NCBI RefSeq assembly: GCF_003350535.1
Contig: NZ_QQBB01000001.1
Coordinates: 186,001 to 250,000, forward strand
Direction of reading: 5' to 3'
DNA from: Microvirga subterranea
GTDB taxonomy: Bacteria > Pseudomonadota > Alphaproteobacteria > Rhizobiales > Beijerinckiaceae
Length of the DNA: 64,000 bases
The translations under genes and the position numbers were made by a program. Numbering within the stretch: the stretch's first letter is position 1; each line of letters starts with the position of its first letter. The notes under the pieces were generated by a model, which worked only from the letters and a program-made list of their open reading frames with translations, had not been told where the DNA came from and did no database searches. Shown in pieces: positions 18,263 through 26,924 of the stretch.

Positions 18263-19345
18263 ATGCTGTGGCACGCCTATGCCCTCCTGTCCCATGGCGG
18301 AGACCGCATCGGGCTTCGCTTCGGCGGGATTCACGGCAGGCCGCGCCTATGCCGCCATCCGGACGACGTGCTCCGGATCTTCGATCAGGCCGACGAAGCG
18401 GTCTGGTCGGCCAATGCCCTCTCGGCCTGCGCCGAGAGCGGCCTTGTAGGGCTGCTCGCGGAGGCGCGAAGTCTGGAGGACATCGCCGTCCGGCTCTCCA
18501 TGCCGCCGCCGCTCGCCCGGAGCCTCGTGGAGATTCTGGAGAGCTTCGGCCTCGTCGTCCGGGAGGACGGCCGCATCCGCGCGGCTCCTGCCCTCCTGCC
18601 CTACACGACCCTCGAAGGCGCAAGGGCTTTCCGGGCCGCCCTGCGCGCCCCGCTCCTGCAGGCGGAGGACTTCCGCACCCGCGCTGCAGGGGGCGGATTG
18701 GACCTCGAGGGCTGGACCCACACGGATCGGGAAATCATCGAGGCCCAGGGCTCCCTGACGGCCCTGTGGGCCCGTCAGGCCGTCCCGAAGCTGAAATTCC
18801 TGCCGGGCCTCGCGGCCCACCTCGACGCGCCCGATGCCGCGCTTCTGGATGTCGGGGCCGGCGCGGCCGGCCTGAGCATCGCCCTGTGCAGGGCCTTCCC
18901 CCATCTGACGGCGGTCGCCCTCGAGCCGGCGCCCGCTCCGGCCGCCATCGGCGACGAGCGCATCCGGGATGCGGGCCTGGAGGATCGCATCGCGCTACGC
19001 CGCCAGCGGGTCGAGCACCTGGATGATCGTGAATGCTTCGATCTCGCCTTCCTGCCGCAGATGTTCCTGCCGGACGCGATCATGGAGGAGACGGTGAACC
19101 GGATCTTCCGCGCCCTGCGTCCGGGAGGCTGGCTTCTGACCGCGGTCCTGACCCGCGACGGGCCCGGGGTCGCGGCCGCCGTCAGCCGTCTCAAGAACCT
19201 GCTGTGGGGCGGCAACACGAGGGGTATGGACGAAATGCGAAAACGGCTGCAGGCCGCAGGGTTCGACCCGGTCATCAGGGCGCCGGGCGCCCGCTCCATG
19301 CGCATGATCTGCGCCCGCCGCCCGATCGCGGGGACTTCCGCTTGA
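18263..19345 (+). CDS. SAM-dependent methyltransferase with N-terminal winged-helix-like region
   Basis: 360 residues from the ATG at 18263, seven bases after the DUF2141 stop. Residues 40-115 look like the dimerisation winged helix of O-methyltransferases (LAVRLS-like helix, SFGLVVREDGRIRA wing). The Rossmann domain has motif I LLDVGAGAAG at 194-203 and a later LRPGGWLLT motif. In this operon the natural guess is methylation of a carotenoid carboxyl or hydroxyl group, or of a fatty acyl partner, but the sequence does not settle it. Confidence 0.8.
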   Translation: MLWHAYALLSHGGDRIGLRFGGIHGRPRLCRHPDDVLRIFDQADEAVWSANALSACAESGLVGLLAEARSLEDIAVRLSMPPPLARSLVEILESFGLVVREDGRIRAAPALLPYTTLEGARAFRAALRAPLLQAEDFRTRAAGGGLDLEGWTHTDREIIEAQGSLTALWARQAVPKLKFLPGLAAHLDAPDAALLDVGAGAAGLSIALCRAFPHLTAVALEPAPAPAAIGDERIRDAGLEDRIALRRQRVEHLDDRECFDLAFLPQMFLPDAIMEETVNRIFRALRPGGWLLTAVLTRDGPGVAAAVSRLKNLLWGGNTRGMDEMRKRLQAAGFDPVIRAPGARSMRMICARRPIAGTSA

Positions 19346-19454
19346 ACTGGACCATGCCTCTCCTACAACCAAATCGAGGAATTCACGCCATGCATCAGGG
19401 GACTTGCAAAATGCGCGGACGTCGTCAGGCTGGTCGCATCCGTGGAGGACGTCC

Positions 19455-20990
19455 GTGAGCGCTCAAGAGACTTCGGTCGCCGTCATCGGCGGAGGTTTGG
19501 GGGGATTGGCGGCGGCCTGCGTGGCGGCGGCACGCGGCCATCGGGTGACCCTCTACGATAAGAACCCGTGGCTCGGCGGCAAGGCCGCCGTGCTGCACGA
19601 GGACGGCTTCCGCTTCGACATGGGACCGACGATCCTCACCGTCCCGCGCGTCCTCGAACGCATCTTCGCCGAGGCGGGGCGCAACCTGTCCGACTATCTC
19701 GACCTCGTGCGGCTCGATCCGCAATGGCGCTGCTTCTTCGACGACGGCACGCGCATCGACCTCCTGGAGAACGTCGACGCCATGGCGGACGCCATGGACC
19801 GCTTCGCCCCAGGCAAGAAAGCCGGCGACGGCTACCGGCGCTTCCAGGAATTGTCCGAGAACCTGCACCACATCTCGAACCGCTTCTTCTTCTGGAAGCC
19901 GGTCGAGGATCTCTTCGACACGATCAACATCCGCGCCAATATGAACCCTGCGACCTTGAGGGACGTCCTGTCCCTGCGCATGGGCTCGTCCGTGGCGGGC
20001 ACGATCCGCTCGAAGGTGAAGGACGACCGGCTCGCGCAGATGCTCGACCACTTCACCCAGTATGTGGGGTCGTCGCCCTACGGATCGCCGGCCGTGCTCT
20101 GCGCCATCGCGCACATGCAGGCGGCGGACGGCGTCTGGTACCCCATGGGCGGCACCCGCGCGGTGGCCGAGGCGCTGATGAAGCTCGCCACCGAGCTCGG
20201 CGCGACCTTCCGGCCGGAAAGCGACGTGCGCTCCCTCAGGATCGAGAACGGCGCCATAACCGGCCTCGTGACGTCCAATGGCGAGGTGGCGAGCTACGAC
20301 AACGTCATCTCCAACATGGACTCGATCCGCACCTACCAGGAGCTCGTCGGCGGCGAGGTGGGCGAGCACTACGCCAAGAAGGACTTCGAGCCGGCCTGCT
20401 CGGGCGTCGTGCTCTATCTCGGCCTCAACAGGCGCTACGACCATCTCCTCCATCACGACTTCGTGTTCTCCCGCGACCCGGAAGAGGAGTTCGACTTCAT
20501 CTACCGGAAAGGCGAGCCAGCGCCGGACCCGACCTGCTACATCGCGGCGCCCTCGTCGACGGACCCGAGCGTCGCGCCCGAGGGCGGCGAGGCCCTCTAC
20601 GTCCTCGTGCACACGCCCTATCTGCGCCCGCACCACGACTGGTCGCAGATGTTCCCCGCCTACCGGCAGGTCATCATCGACAAGCTGAAACGCACGGCCG
20701 GCATGGAGGACATCGAGAGCCGCATCGTCGTCGAGCGGCATCTCACGCCCCAGGACATCCACGACCGCTACAAGGTGCTGAACGGCGCCATCTACGGGCT
20801 CGCGAGCCACGGCAAGTTCATGGGCGCCTTCAAGCCGGGCAACCGCAGTCGCCAGGTGCGCGGCCTCTATCTCGCCGGCGGCGCCGCCCATCCGGGACCC
20901 GGCATGCCGATGGTGATGATGTCGGGTTGGATCGCAGCCGACGCTCTGGATCAGGACGCGCGCGGCGAGAACATGCGGAAAGTGTCCTGA
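19455..20990 (+). CDS. Second CrtN/CrtP-like carotenoid desaturase or terminal oxidase
   Basis: 511 residues from a GTG at 19455 with GGAGGA six bases upstream; the open frame extends further up but without a site. FAD motif GGGLGGLAAA starts at residue 12, then GGKAAV and FRFDMGPTIL; the C-terminal motif is YLAGGAAHPGPGMPM. Bacteria making C30 carotenoic acids usually have a CrtN for desaturation and a paralogue (CrtP/CrtNb) that oxidises the end methyl group. Which of the two genes here does which job cannot be told by eye. A 109-base gap precedes it and the acyltransferase start overlaps its stop. Confidence 0.8.
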   Translation: MSAQETSVAVIGGGLGGLAAACVAAARGHRVTLYDKNPWLGGKAAVLHEDGFRFDMGPTILTVPRVLERIFAEAGRNLSDYLDLVRLDPQWRCFFDDGTRIDLLENVDAMADAMDRFAPGKKAGDGYRRFQELSENLHHISNRFFFWKPVEDLFDTINIRANMNPATLRDVLSLRMGSSVAGTIRSKVKDDRLAQMLDHFTQYVGSSPYGSPAVLCAIAHMQAADGVWYPMGGTRAVAEALMKLATELGATFRPESDVRSLRIENGAITGLVTSNGEVASYDNVISNMDSIRTYQELVGGEVGEHYAKKDFEPACSGVVLYLGLNRRYDHLLHHDFVFSRDPEEEFDFIYRKGEPAPDPTCYIAAPSSTDPSVAPEGGEALYVLVHTPYLRPHHDWSQMFPAYRQVIIDKLKRTAGMEDIESRIVVERHLTPQDIHDRYKVLNGAIYGLASHGKFMGAFKPGNRSRQVRGLYLAGGAAHPGPGMPMVMMSGWIAADALDQDARGENMRKVS

Positions 20991-21826
20991 TGCAGGAACA
21001 GGGCAGAGCCGCCGCACGTCACGTGCCTCGGGTGCACGCGGGAGCATCCCCCGTCGCGCGCCGCTCCGCCCTGATCCATCGCTTCATGCTGTCCTATTTC
21101 GAGCGCTACTTCACCCGCCACATGAACGCCCTGCGGATTGCGCATTGGGGTATGCCGCCGTCCGTTCCGGGCGGTCCTCTCATCGTCTATTCCAATCATC
21201 CGGCCTGGTGGGACGCGGCCGTCTACATCCTCGCGGCCGACCGGTTCTTCCCGGCCTATGAAAGCTATGCGCCGATAGACGCTGCGATGCTCAAGCAATA
21301 CGGCGTGTTCGGCCGCATCGGCGCCTTCGGAGTCGATCTCGACACGCCCCGCGGCGCAGCCGCCTTCCTGGCCTCGAGCCGCGAGATCCTGGCTTCGCCG
21401 AAGCGGGCGCTCTGGATCACCGCGCAGGGCCGGTTCAGCGACGTGCGCGAGCGACCGCTCGGCCTGAAACCCGGGATCGCTCGCCTCGCGGAGCTCGCGC
21501 CGGACTGCACGATCGTTCCGCTGGCGATTGAATACGGGTTCTGGGTCGAGCGCGGCGCCGAGGCCTTCATCGGGTTCGGCTCACCGATCGCCGGCCGCAC
21601 GCTGCTCGACAGCACGCGCCCGGAGCGGCTGGGCCTGCTCGAGCGGAATCTCGCCACGGCTCTCGATCGGCTGAGCGCCGATGTCCGGAGCCGCGAGCCC
21701 GGCCTCTTCCGAACCGTGATCGAGGGACGCTCCGGCGTCGGCGGCGTCTACGACGGATGGCGCCGGGCGATGGCCGCCATGCGGGGACGCCGGTTCGATC
21801 CCTCCCATGAGGGTCAGCGGACATGA
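20990..21826 (+). CDS. PlsC-like acyltransferase
   Basis: 278 residues; the ATG at 20990 shares its A with the TGA of the preceding desaturase. The lysophosphatidic-acid acyltransferase motif H-x4-D is present as NHPAWWD (His70, Asp75), with a possible second motif ITAQGRFSD and a PLAIEYGFW strand. Positioned between a carotenoid desaturase and a glycosyltransferase, it is a candidate for esterifying the sugar of a glycosylated carotenoid with a fatty acid, the role CrtO has in staphyloxanthin synthesis (a different protein family). The membrane lipid role cannot be excluded. Confidence 0.8.
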   Translation: MQEQGRAAARHVPRVHAGASPVARRSALIHRFMLSYFERYFTRHMNALRIAHWGMPPSVPGGPLIVYSNHPAWWDAAVYILAADRFFPAYESYAPIDAAMLKQYGVFGRIGAFGVDLDTPRGAAAFLASSREILASPKRALWITAQGRFSDVRERPLGLKPGIARLAELAPDCTIVPLAIEYGFWVERGAEAFIGFGSPIAGRTLLDSTRPERLGLLERNLATALDRLSADVRSREPGLFRTVIEGRSGVGGVYDGWRRAMAAMRGRRFDPSHEGQRT

Positions 21827-22932
21827 CGGTGACGATCATCGGCCTCGTCCTTCTGGCCCTCGCGGCCTTCCCGGCAATCCTCGCCCTGATGAATCTCGCG
21901 GTCCTGCGCTCGACGCAACGGCGCCATCCGGACGGTGAAACGCTCGTCTCCATCCTGATCCCGGCCCGCAACGAGGCGGCGAACATCGGTGCGGCCCTCG
22001 ACTGCGCTCTTGCGAGCATGGGCGTCCCGGTCGAGATCATCGTGATGGACGACGGCTCGACGGACTCAACCGCCGAAATCGTGCGCACCTACGCGGCCCG
22101 CGATCCACGCGTGAGGCTGCTCACCGCGCCGCCGCTGGAGGACGGCTGGACCGGGAAGGTCCATGCCTGCCATCATCTCGCGCAGGCCGCCCGCGGCACG
22201 CATTTCCTGTTCACCGATGCCGATGTGCGGCTTGCGCCTCAGGCGGCGGCAGCGCTGGCAGGCCACGCGCAGGCGAGCGACGCGAAGCTGGTGAGCGCGG
22301 TCCCGCGGCAGGTCATGACCACGCTCGGCGAGATGCTGATCGTGCCGACGATCAATGTTCTGCTCCTCGGCTACCTGCCCATGGGGTTCATGCGCCTGTC
22401 ACGGGATCCGGGCCTTGGCGCGGCTTGCGGCCAGCTTATCCTGGTCGAAGCCGAGGCCTATCGGGAGACGGGCGGCCATGGGTCGATCCGCGCCCTGATC
22501 CATGACGGCATCCAGCTCGCCCGGCTCTTCCGGCGCAAAGGCTTCATGACCGACCTCGTGCCGGGCGAGCGGCTCGCCTCCTGCCGCATGTACGGGAGCT
22601 TCGGCGAAGCTTGGGTGGGATTTGCCAAGAACGCCCACGAGGGCATGGCGACGCCGGTGGGGCTTCCGATCTGGACCATCCTGCTGCTCGGCGGGCATGT
22701 GCTGCCCTTTGCGCTTCTCCCGTTCGTGCCGACGGTCCCGATCCTTCTCGCTGCCTTCCTCTCACTGTCCACTCGCGCCATCGTGACCGTGTCGACGCGC
22801 GAGAATCCGTTGTCCATTCCGCTGCATCCTTTCACCATCCTGGTCGGCCTCGCGATCCAATGGAGCGTCCTCCTGGGGATCGGTACGGCCCGACGGGCCG
22901 GATGGAAGGGCCGGCTCTATCCGGTAGGGTGA
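21823..22932 (+). CDS. Family 2 glycosyltransferase (CrtQ-like)
   Basis: 369 residues; the start overlaps the acyltransferase stop by four bases (ATGA). An N-terminal membrane helix (5-28) precedes a GT-A domain with SILIPARNEA (43-52), Asp76-Asp77 in MDDGSTD and the metal-binding DAD at 132-134; three more hydrophobic helices follow at about 280-360. This build is shared with the CrtQ enzymes that transfer a sugar to diaponeurosporenoic acid. Here it would glycosylate the C30 carotenoid at the inner membrane. Sugar and acceptor are inferred from context. Confidence 0.83.
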   Translation: MTVTIIGLVLLALAAFPAILALMNLAVLRSTQRRHPDGETLVSILIPARNEAANIGAALDCALASMGVPVEIIVMDDGSTDSTAEIVRTYAARDPRVRLLTAPPLEDGWTGKVHACHHLAQAARGTHFLFTDADVRLAPQAAAALAGHAQASDAKLVSAVPRQVMTTLGEMLIVPTINVLLLGYLPMGFMRLSRDPGLGAACGQLILVEAEAYRETGGHGSIRALIHDGIQLARLFRRKGFMTDLVPGERLASCRMYGSFGEAWVGFAKNAHEGMATPVGLPIWTILLLGGHVLPFALLPFVPTVPILLAAFLSLSTRAIVTVSTRENPLSIPLHPFTILVGLAIQWSVLLGIGTARRAGWKGRLYPVG

Positions 22933-24596
22933 TGCACATGCAGGGGCTCAGCGCACAGGCGACGAAGCGTCCTCAGGACGAGAACTTCCCCGTCGCATCG
23001 CTCGTGCTCTCGCGCCGGCACCGGGATGCGGTGCTCTCCTTCTATCGTTTCGCCCGCATGGCCGACGACATCGCCGATGCCCCCGCTATGTCGCCGGCCG
23101 AGAAGCTCGCCCGCCTCGATGCGCTCGAGCAGGCGCTCGTGCTGGGCGACGAGACCGTCCCTCAGGCCGCAAGGCTGAATGCGGCCGACGCGCGCCATGG
23201 CGCCGGCCTTGCCGAGGCCCGCCAGCTCCTCCGCGCATTCCGGCAGGACGTCGTCAAGGCGCGCTATCTCGACTGGGCCGAGCTCGAGGCCTATTGCACC
23301 CTCTCGGCCAATCCGGTCGGGCGTTTCCTGCTCCGCCTCCACGGCGAAAGCGACGCCGCCCATGGTCCGGCCGATGCACTGTGCACCGCGCTCCAGATCC
23401 TCAACCACATTCAGGATTGCGCACGCGACAGGACGCAGCTCGACCGCATCTACATTCCCCTCGGATGGCTCGACCCGGCCGGAGGCGAGCACGCCTTCTT
23501 CGAGCCGTCGCAGGCGAAGGCCCGCCGCGGCGTTCTCGATGCGATGCTCGACCGGGTCGACGACTGGATCGACCGCGCCCGGGCGCTGCCCGAGCGCCTG
23601 CAGGATCGACGCCTGCGCGCGCAAAGCATCGCGACGATCTCCCTCGCGCTCGCCTTGAGCCGGCGGCTGCGCCGGCACGATCCGGTCGAGGCGCGCGTGG
23701 CGATCAGCAAGACGGACGCCGCGCGCGCCTTCATCGGCGGATTGGCGAAGGCGCCTCGTCGGCCCATCGATCAGGACGCACGCATCGCGGCGGCGGTCGT
23801 CAATCGCTCGGGCTCCTCGTTCTGGCTCGGCATGCAGAGCCTGACGCAGGAGCGCCGCCGCGCGATCCATGCGGTCTATGCCTTCTGCCGCGCGGTCGAC
23901 GACATCGCCGACGGTGCCGCACCCTCGTTCGAGAAGCGACGTTTCCTGGCCGAATGGAGACGCGAGATCGATCGCCTGCACCGGGCGCCGCAGACGCCGA
24001 TCGGACGCGAGCTCGCGCGCGCGTCGATCCGCTACAAGCTGCCGCTTTCGGAATGCCACGCGCTCATCGACGGGGTCGAGACCGACTGCGCCGAACGGGT
24101 CCGCATCTCGGACGACCGCGCACTGGATCTCTACGCCCGCCGGGTCGCCGGATCGGTGGGCGCCCTGTCGATCCGCATCTTCGGAGCTCCCGCGGCTCAT
24201 GACTTCGCCATCGGACTCGGACGGACCCTGCAACTCGTCAACATCCTGCGCGATGTGGACGAGGATGCGGCCTGCGAGCGGGTCTACGTTCCGCTCTCCC
24301 GACTAGCCCAGGCCGGCCTTCAGGACGCGCCCGCCTCGATCCTGGTCGCCGATCCGCGCTTCGCGGGCCTCTGCGAGGCGCTGGCCGCGGAAGCGCGCGC
24401 CGGCTTCGCGGCTGCCGACGACGCCCTGAAGCGGCTCGACCGCGCGGCCCTGAAACCGGCCATCCTGATGATGGAAAGCTATCGCCGCATCCTCGACCAC
24501 CTCGAGGTGCGAGGCTGGGGCGCACGGCAGGGCAGGCTCCATCTGACGGCGGGAGACCGCTTCCAACTCTTCACCATGGCCATGAGGGCTGCATGA
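22932..24596 (+). CDS. Fused HpnC-HpnD: two squalene-synthase-like domains in one protein
   Basis: 554 residues; ATG at 22932 overlaps the stop of the glycosyltransferase. Two full trans-isoprenyl-diphosphate synthase domains are joined: an HpnC-like half (1-260) with DDIAD at 45-49 and QDCARD at 161-166, and an HpnD-like half (285-554) with DDIAD at 323-327 and RDVDED at 440-445, separated by a short linker around 265-285. In other bacteria separate HpnD makes presqualene diphosphate from two farnesyl diphosphates and HpnC converts it to hydroxysqualene. Both aspartate motif sets are kept, so both steps could run on one chain, followed by HpnE from the next gene. Confidence 0.9.
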   Translation: MHMQGLSAQATKRPQDENFPVASLVLSRRHRDAVLSFYRFARMADDIADAPAMSPAEKLARLDALEQALVLGDETVPQAARLNAADARHGAGLAEARQLLRAFRQDVVKARYLDWAELEAYCTLSANPVGRFLLRLHGESDAAHGPADALCTALQILNHIQDCARDRTQLDRIYIPLGWLDPAGGEHAFFEPSQAKARRGVLDAMLDRVDDWIDRARALPERLQDRRLRAQSIATISLALALSRRLRRHDPVEARVAISKTDAARAFIGGLAKAPRRPIDQDARIAAAVVNRSGSSFWLGMQSLTQERRRAIHAVYAFCRAVDDIADGAAPSFEKRRFLAEWRREIDRLHRAPQTPIGRELARASIRYKLPLSECHALIDGVETDCAERVRISDDRALDLYARRVAGSVGALSIRIFGAPAAHDFAIGLGRTLQLVNILRDVDEDAACERVYVPLSRLAQAGLQDAPASILVADPRFAGLCEALAAEARAGFAAADDALKRLDRAALKPAILMMESYRRILDHLEVRGWGARQGRLHLTAGDRFQLFTMAMRAA

Positions 24597-25879
24597 TGGC
24601 TCGGCGCACGCATATCGTCGGTGCGGGACTTGCAGGACTGAGCGCGGCGCTCGCCGTGACGGCGGCCAGCGGCGAGGCTCTCCTCTACGAGGCTGCGCCG
24701 CACGCGGGCGGGCGCTGCCGGACCCTGTCTCCGGCCAAGGGCTTCTGCCACGACAACGGCACCCATGTGCTGTTCACGGCCAACCGGCGCACCATGGCCC
24801 TCCTCAACGCGGTCGGCGCGCGGCATCGCTGGGTCGAGCCCGAGCCTGCGGGACTTCCGGTCCACAATGCCCGCACGGGGCAGACCCGGTGCGTCGGGCT
24901 GTCCCCGTGGTCATGGCTTGCGCCGTCGCGCCGGCCCGAAGGGTTCAGCCTCCTCGACCTCGGCAGCCTCTTCCGCCTCGCTTTTTCGAAGGCCGACCGA
25001 CCTGTCGCCGATCTGTTCGACCGGCGACCGATCATGGAGAGCCTGATCGAACCGCTCACGGTCGCCGTCCTCAACACGCCCGTCAGGCTGGCCTCGTCGC
25101 AGCGGCTCGGCTGCGCGGTGCGGCGTCTGCTCAGGCCGGGCTCCGGCCACCTTCTCGTGGCCAGGCAGGGACTGAGCGCGGATCTCGTCGAGCCCGCCCT
25201 GCGCACGCTTCAGGCGCGGGGAGCTTCCATCCTCAACGGCCAGCGCCTGCGGGCGGTTCTGACCAACCACGGCCGCGCCATCGGCCTCGCCCTGTCCGAC
25301 CGCACGGTTGCCTTGGGGCCCGAGGACCAGGTGATCCTGGCCTTGCCCCCCTGGGAGGTCGCGCGGCTGCTGCCGGAGCTTCCCGTGCCCGAGCGGTTCG
25401 AGGCCATTCTCAACGTGCATTACCGCATCCATGGCCTCGCCGTCCCCCGCTTCATCGGCTGCGTCGGCACGCTCGCACAATGGGTCCTCGTCCGAGACGA
25501 CCATGTGAGCGTCACCGTGTCGGCGGCCGGCGCCGTGATCGACCGGGACGGCGACGAGCTGGCGGACCGGATCTGGCGCGAGATTGCGCCGATCCTGCGC
25601 GCCCTCGGGCTCGATGCCGATGCGGCCCGCCGGCCCGAGACGCGGGTCGTGAAGGAGAAGCGCGCCACGATCCGGCAGGCGGCGCTGCCCCTGCCCCAGC
25701 CGCCGCTTCTCCCGCTCGGGAACGTGGCCCTGGCGGGCGACTGGATCGGCTCCCTACCGGCCACCATCGAAAGCGCCGTCGTGTCCGGGGAGCAGGCGGT
25801 GGCCGCCCTCGACCACGCCCGGCGTGCGCGCCTGCCGGCGGCGATCCCCCATTCCCTCAAGGTAGAGGATGCGGCATGA
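24593..25879 (+). CDS. hpnE: Hydroxysqualene dehydroxylase HpnE
   Basis: 428 residues, start overlapping the HpnC-HpnD stop (ATGA). It is an FAD-dependent amine-oxidase-fold protein: GAGLAGLSAA begins at residue 10, then YEAAPHAGGRCRT and FCHDNGTHVLF; near the C-terminus LAGDWIGSLPATIESAV SG is the HpnE hallmark. The enzyme reductively removes the hydroxyl of hydroxysqualene to give squalene. With the fused HpnC-HpnD it completes a squalene-forming set. No squalene-hopene cyclase is in the window, so the squalene is probably meant for the desaturases rather than hopanoids. Confidence 0.87.
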   Translation: MMARRTHIVGAGLAGLSAALAVTAASGEALLYEAAPHAGGRCRTLSPAKGFCHDNGTHVLFTANRRTMALLNAVGARHRWVEPEPAGLPVHNARTGQTRCVGLSPWSWLAPSRRPEGFSLLDLGSLFRLAFSKADRPVADLFDRRPIMESLIEPLTVAVLNTPVRLASSQRLGCAVRRLLRPGSGHLLVARQGLSADLVEPALRTLQARGASILNGQRLRAVLTNHGRAIGLALSDRTVALGPEDQVILALPPWEVARLLPELPVPERFEAILNVHYRIHGLAVPRFIGCVGTLAQWVLVRDDHVSVTVSAAGAVIDRDGDELADRIWREIAPILRALGLDADAARRPETRVVKEKRATIRQAALPLPQPPLLPLGNVALAGDWIGSLPATIESAVVSGEQAVAALDHARRARLPAAIPHSLKVEDAA

Positions 25880-26844
25880 ACCGCGAACATGCTCCCCTGA
25901 CGGTGCTGCTGCCGTCGCCTCGCGGCTTCTGCGCCGGCGTCGAGCGGGCGATCCAGGCCGTCGAGGATGCGCTGATCCAAACGGGAAAGCCCGTCTATGT
26001 GCGGCACGAGATCGTGCATAACGGCCGCGTCGTCGACAACCTCAAGCGCAAGGGCGCGATCTTCGTGAAGGAGCTGTCGGACATCCCGGACGGCGCGGTC
26101 GCGATCTTCAGCGCGCATGGCGTTCCGGAGGCGGTGGAGCACGAGGCGGCGCGCCGCGGACTCGCGGTGCTCGATGCGACATGCCCCCTCGTGCGCCGCG
26201 TCCACGTCGAGGGCCAACGCCATGCGAAGGCCGGCCGGGAGGTCATCCTGATCGGGCATCGGGAGCATGTGGAGGTCGTCGGCACCCTGGGCCGCATCGA
26301 CGGCACCGTCCATGTCATCGCGACGACCGCGGAGGCGCTCTCGATCCGCATTCACGATCCGGACTCCGTCGCATACATCACGCAGACGACCCTGTCGGTG
26401 GACGACACCCGCGAGATCATCGCGGTGCTCAAGCAGCGGTTTCCGGCGATCCAGGGCCCCGACACGAAGACGATCTGCTACGCGACCCAGAACCGCCAGC
26501 TCGCCGTGCGCGTGATCGCCAAGCGGGCCGAGCGCGTGATCGTCTGTGGCGCGCGCAATTCCTCGAACACGAACCGCCTCTGCGAGGTGGCCGAGAGCGA
26601 GGGCCGGCAGGCCCTGCTCATGCAGGACCCGCGCGACCTGACCCTTTCGTTCGTCGACGGCGTTGCGGTGATCGGCCTCACGGCCGGAGCCTCCGCGCCC
26701 GAGAGCCTCGTGCAGGAGGCGCTGGTGCAGCTCACCCGCTGGCGGCGCGTCACCGTCGAGGAGGTGCGCGTCACCGAGGAAGGCACCCGCTTCGCGCCCG
26801 TCGACCTCTCGCAGATCGTCCCCTGGCTCGCCGACGCATCCTGA
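25876..26844 (+). CDS. ispH: 4-hydroxy-3-methylbut-2-enyl diphosphate reductase
   Basis: 322 residues, start overlapping the HpnE stop (ATGA). The three cysteines that hold the [4Fe-4S] cluster are at 19 (PRGFCAGV), 103 (DATCPLV) and 201 (TICYATQ), with SAHG and GHREHVEV between them. The enzyme performs the last step of the MEP pathway, giving IPP and DMAPP. As the final gene of the carotenoid operon it would raise precursor supply together with pigment synthesis. Whether it is the only ispH in the genome or a second copy cannot be seen here. Confidence 0.95.
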   Translation: MNREHAPLTVLLPSPRGFCAGVERAIQAVEDALIQTGKPVYVRHEIVHNGRVVDNLKRKGAIFVKELSDIPDGAVAIFSAHGVPEAVEHEAARRGLAVLDATCPLVRRVHVEGQRHAKAGREVILIGHREHVEVVGTLGRIDGTVHVIATTAEALSIRIHDPDSVAYITQTTLSVDDTREIIAVLKQRFPAIQGPDTKTICYATQNRQLAVRVIAKRAERVIVCGARNSSNTNRLCEVAESEGRQALLMQDPRDLTLSFVDGVAVIGLTAGASAPESLVQEALVQLTRWRRVTVEEVRVTEEGTRFAPVDLSQIVPWLADAS

Positions 26845-26924
26845 TCGCTCATCCGCGACGCGACATCCTGCTGCAATGAACAGGACCGGCGCCGGCGAGT
26901 TGTCCCGTGCAATGCGGAGACACC

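Noticed and set aside
19425..21047. Long minus-strand open frame opposite the second carotenoid desaturase
   Set aside because: A by-product of high GC content; the plus-strand frame has FAD motifs and operon overlaps.
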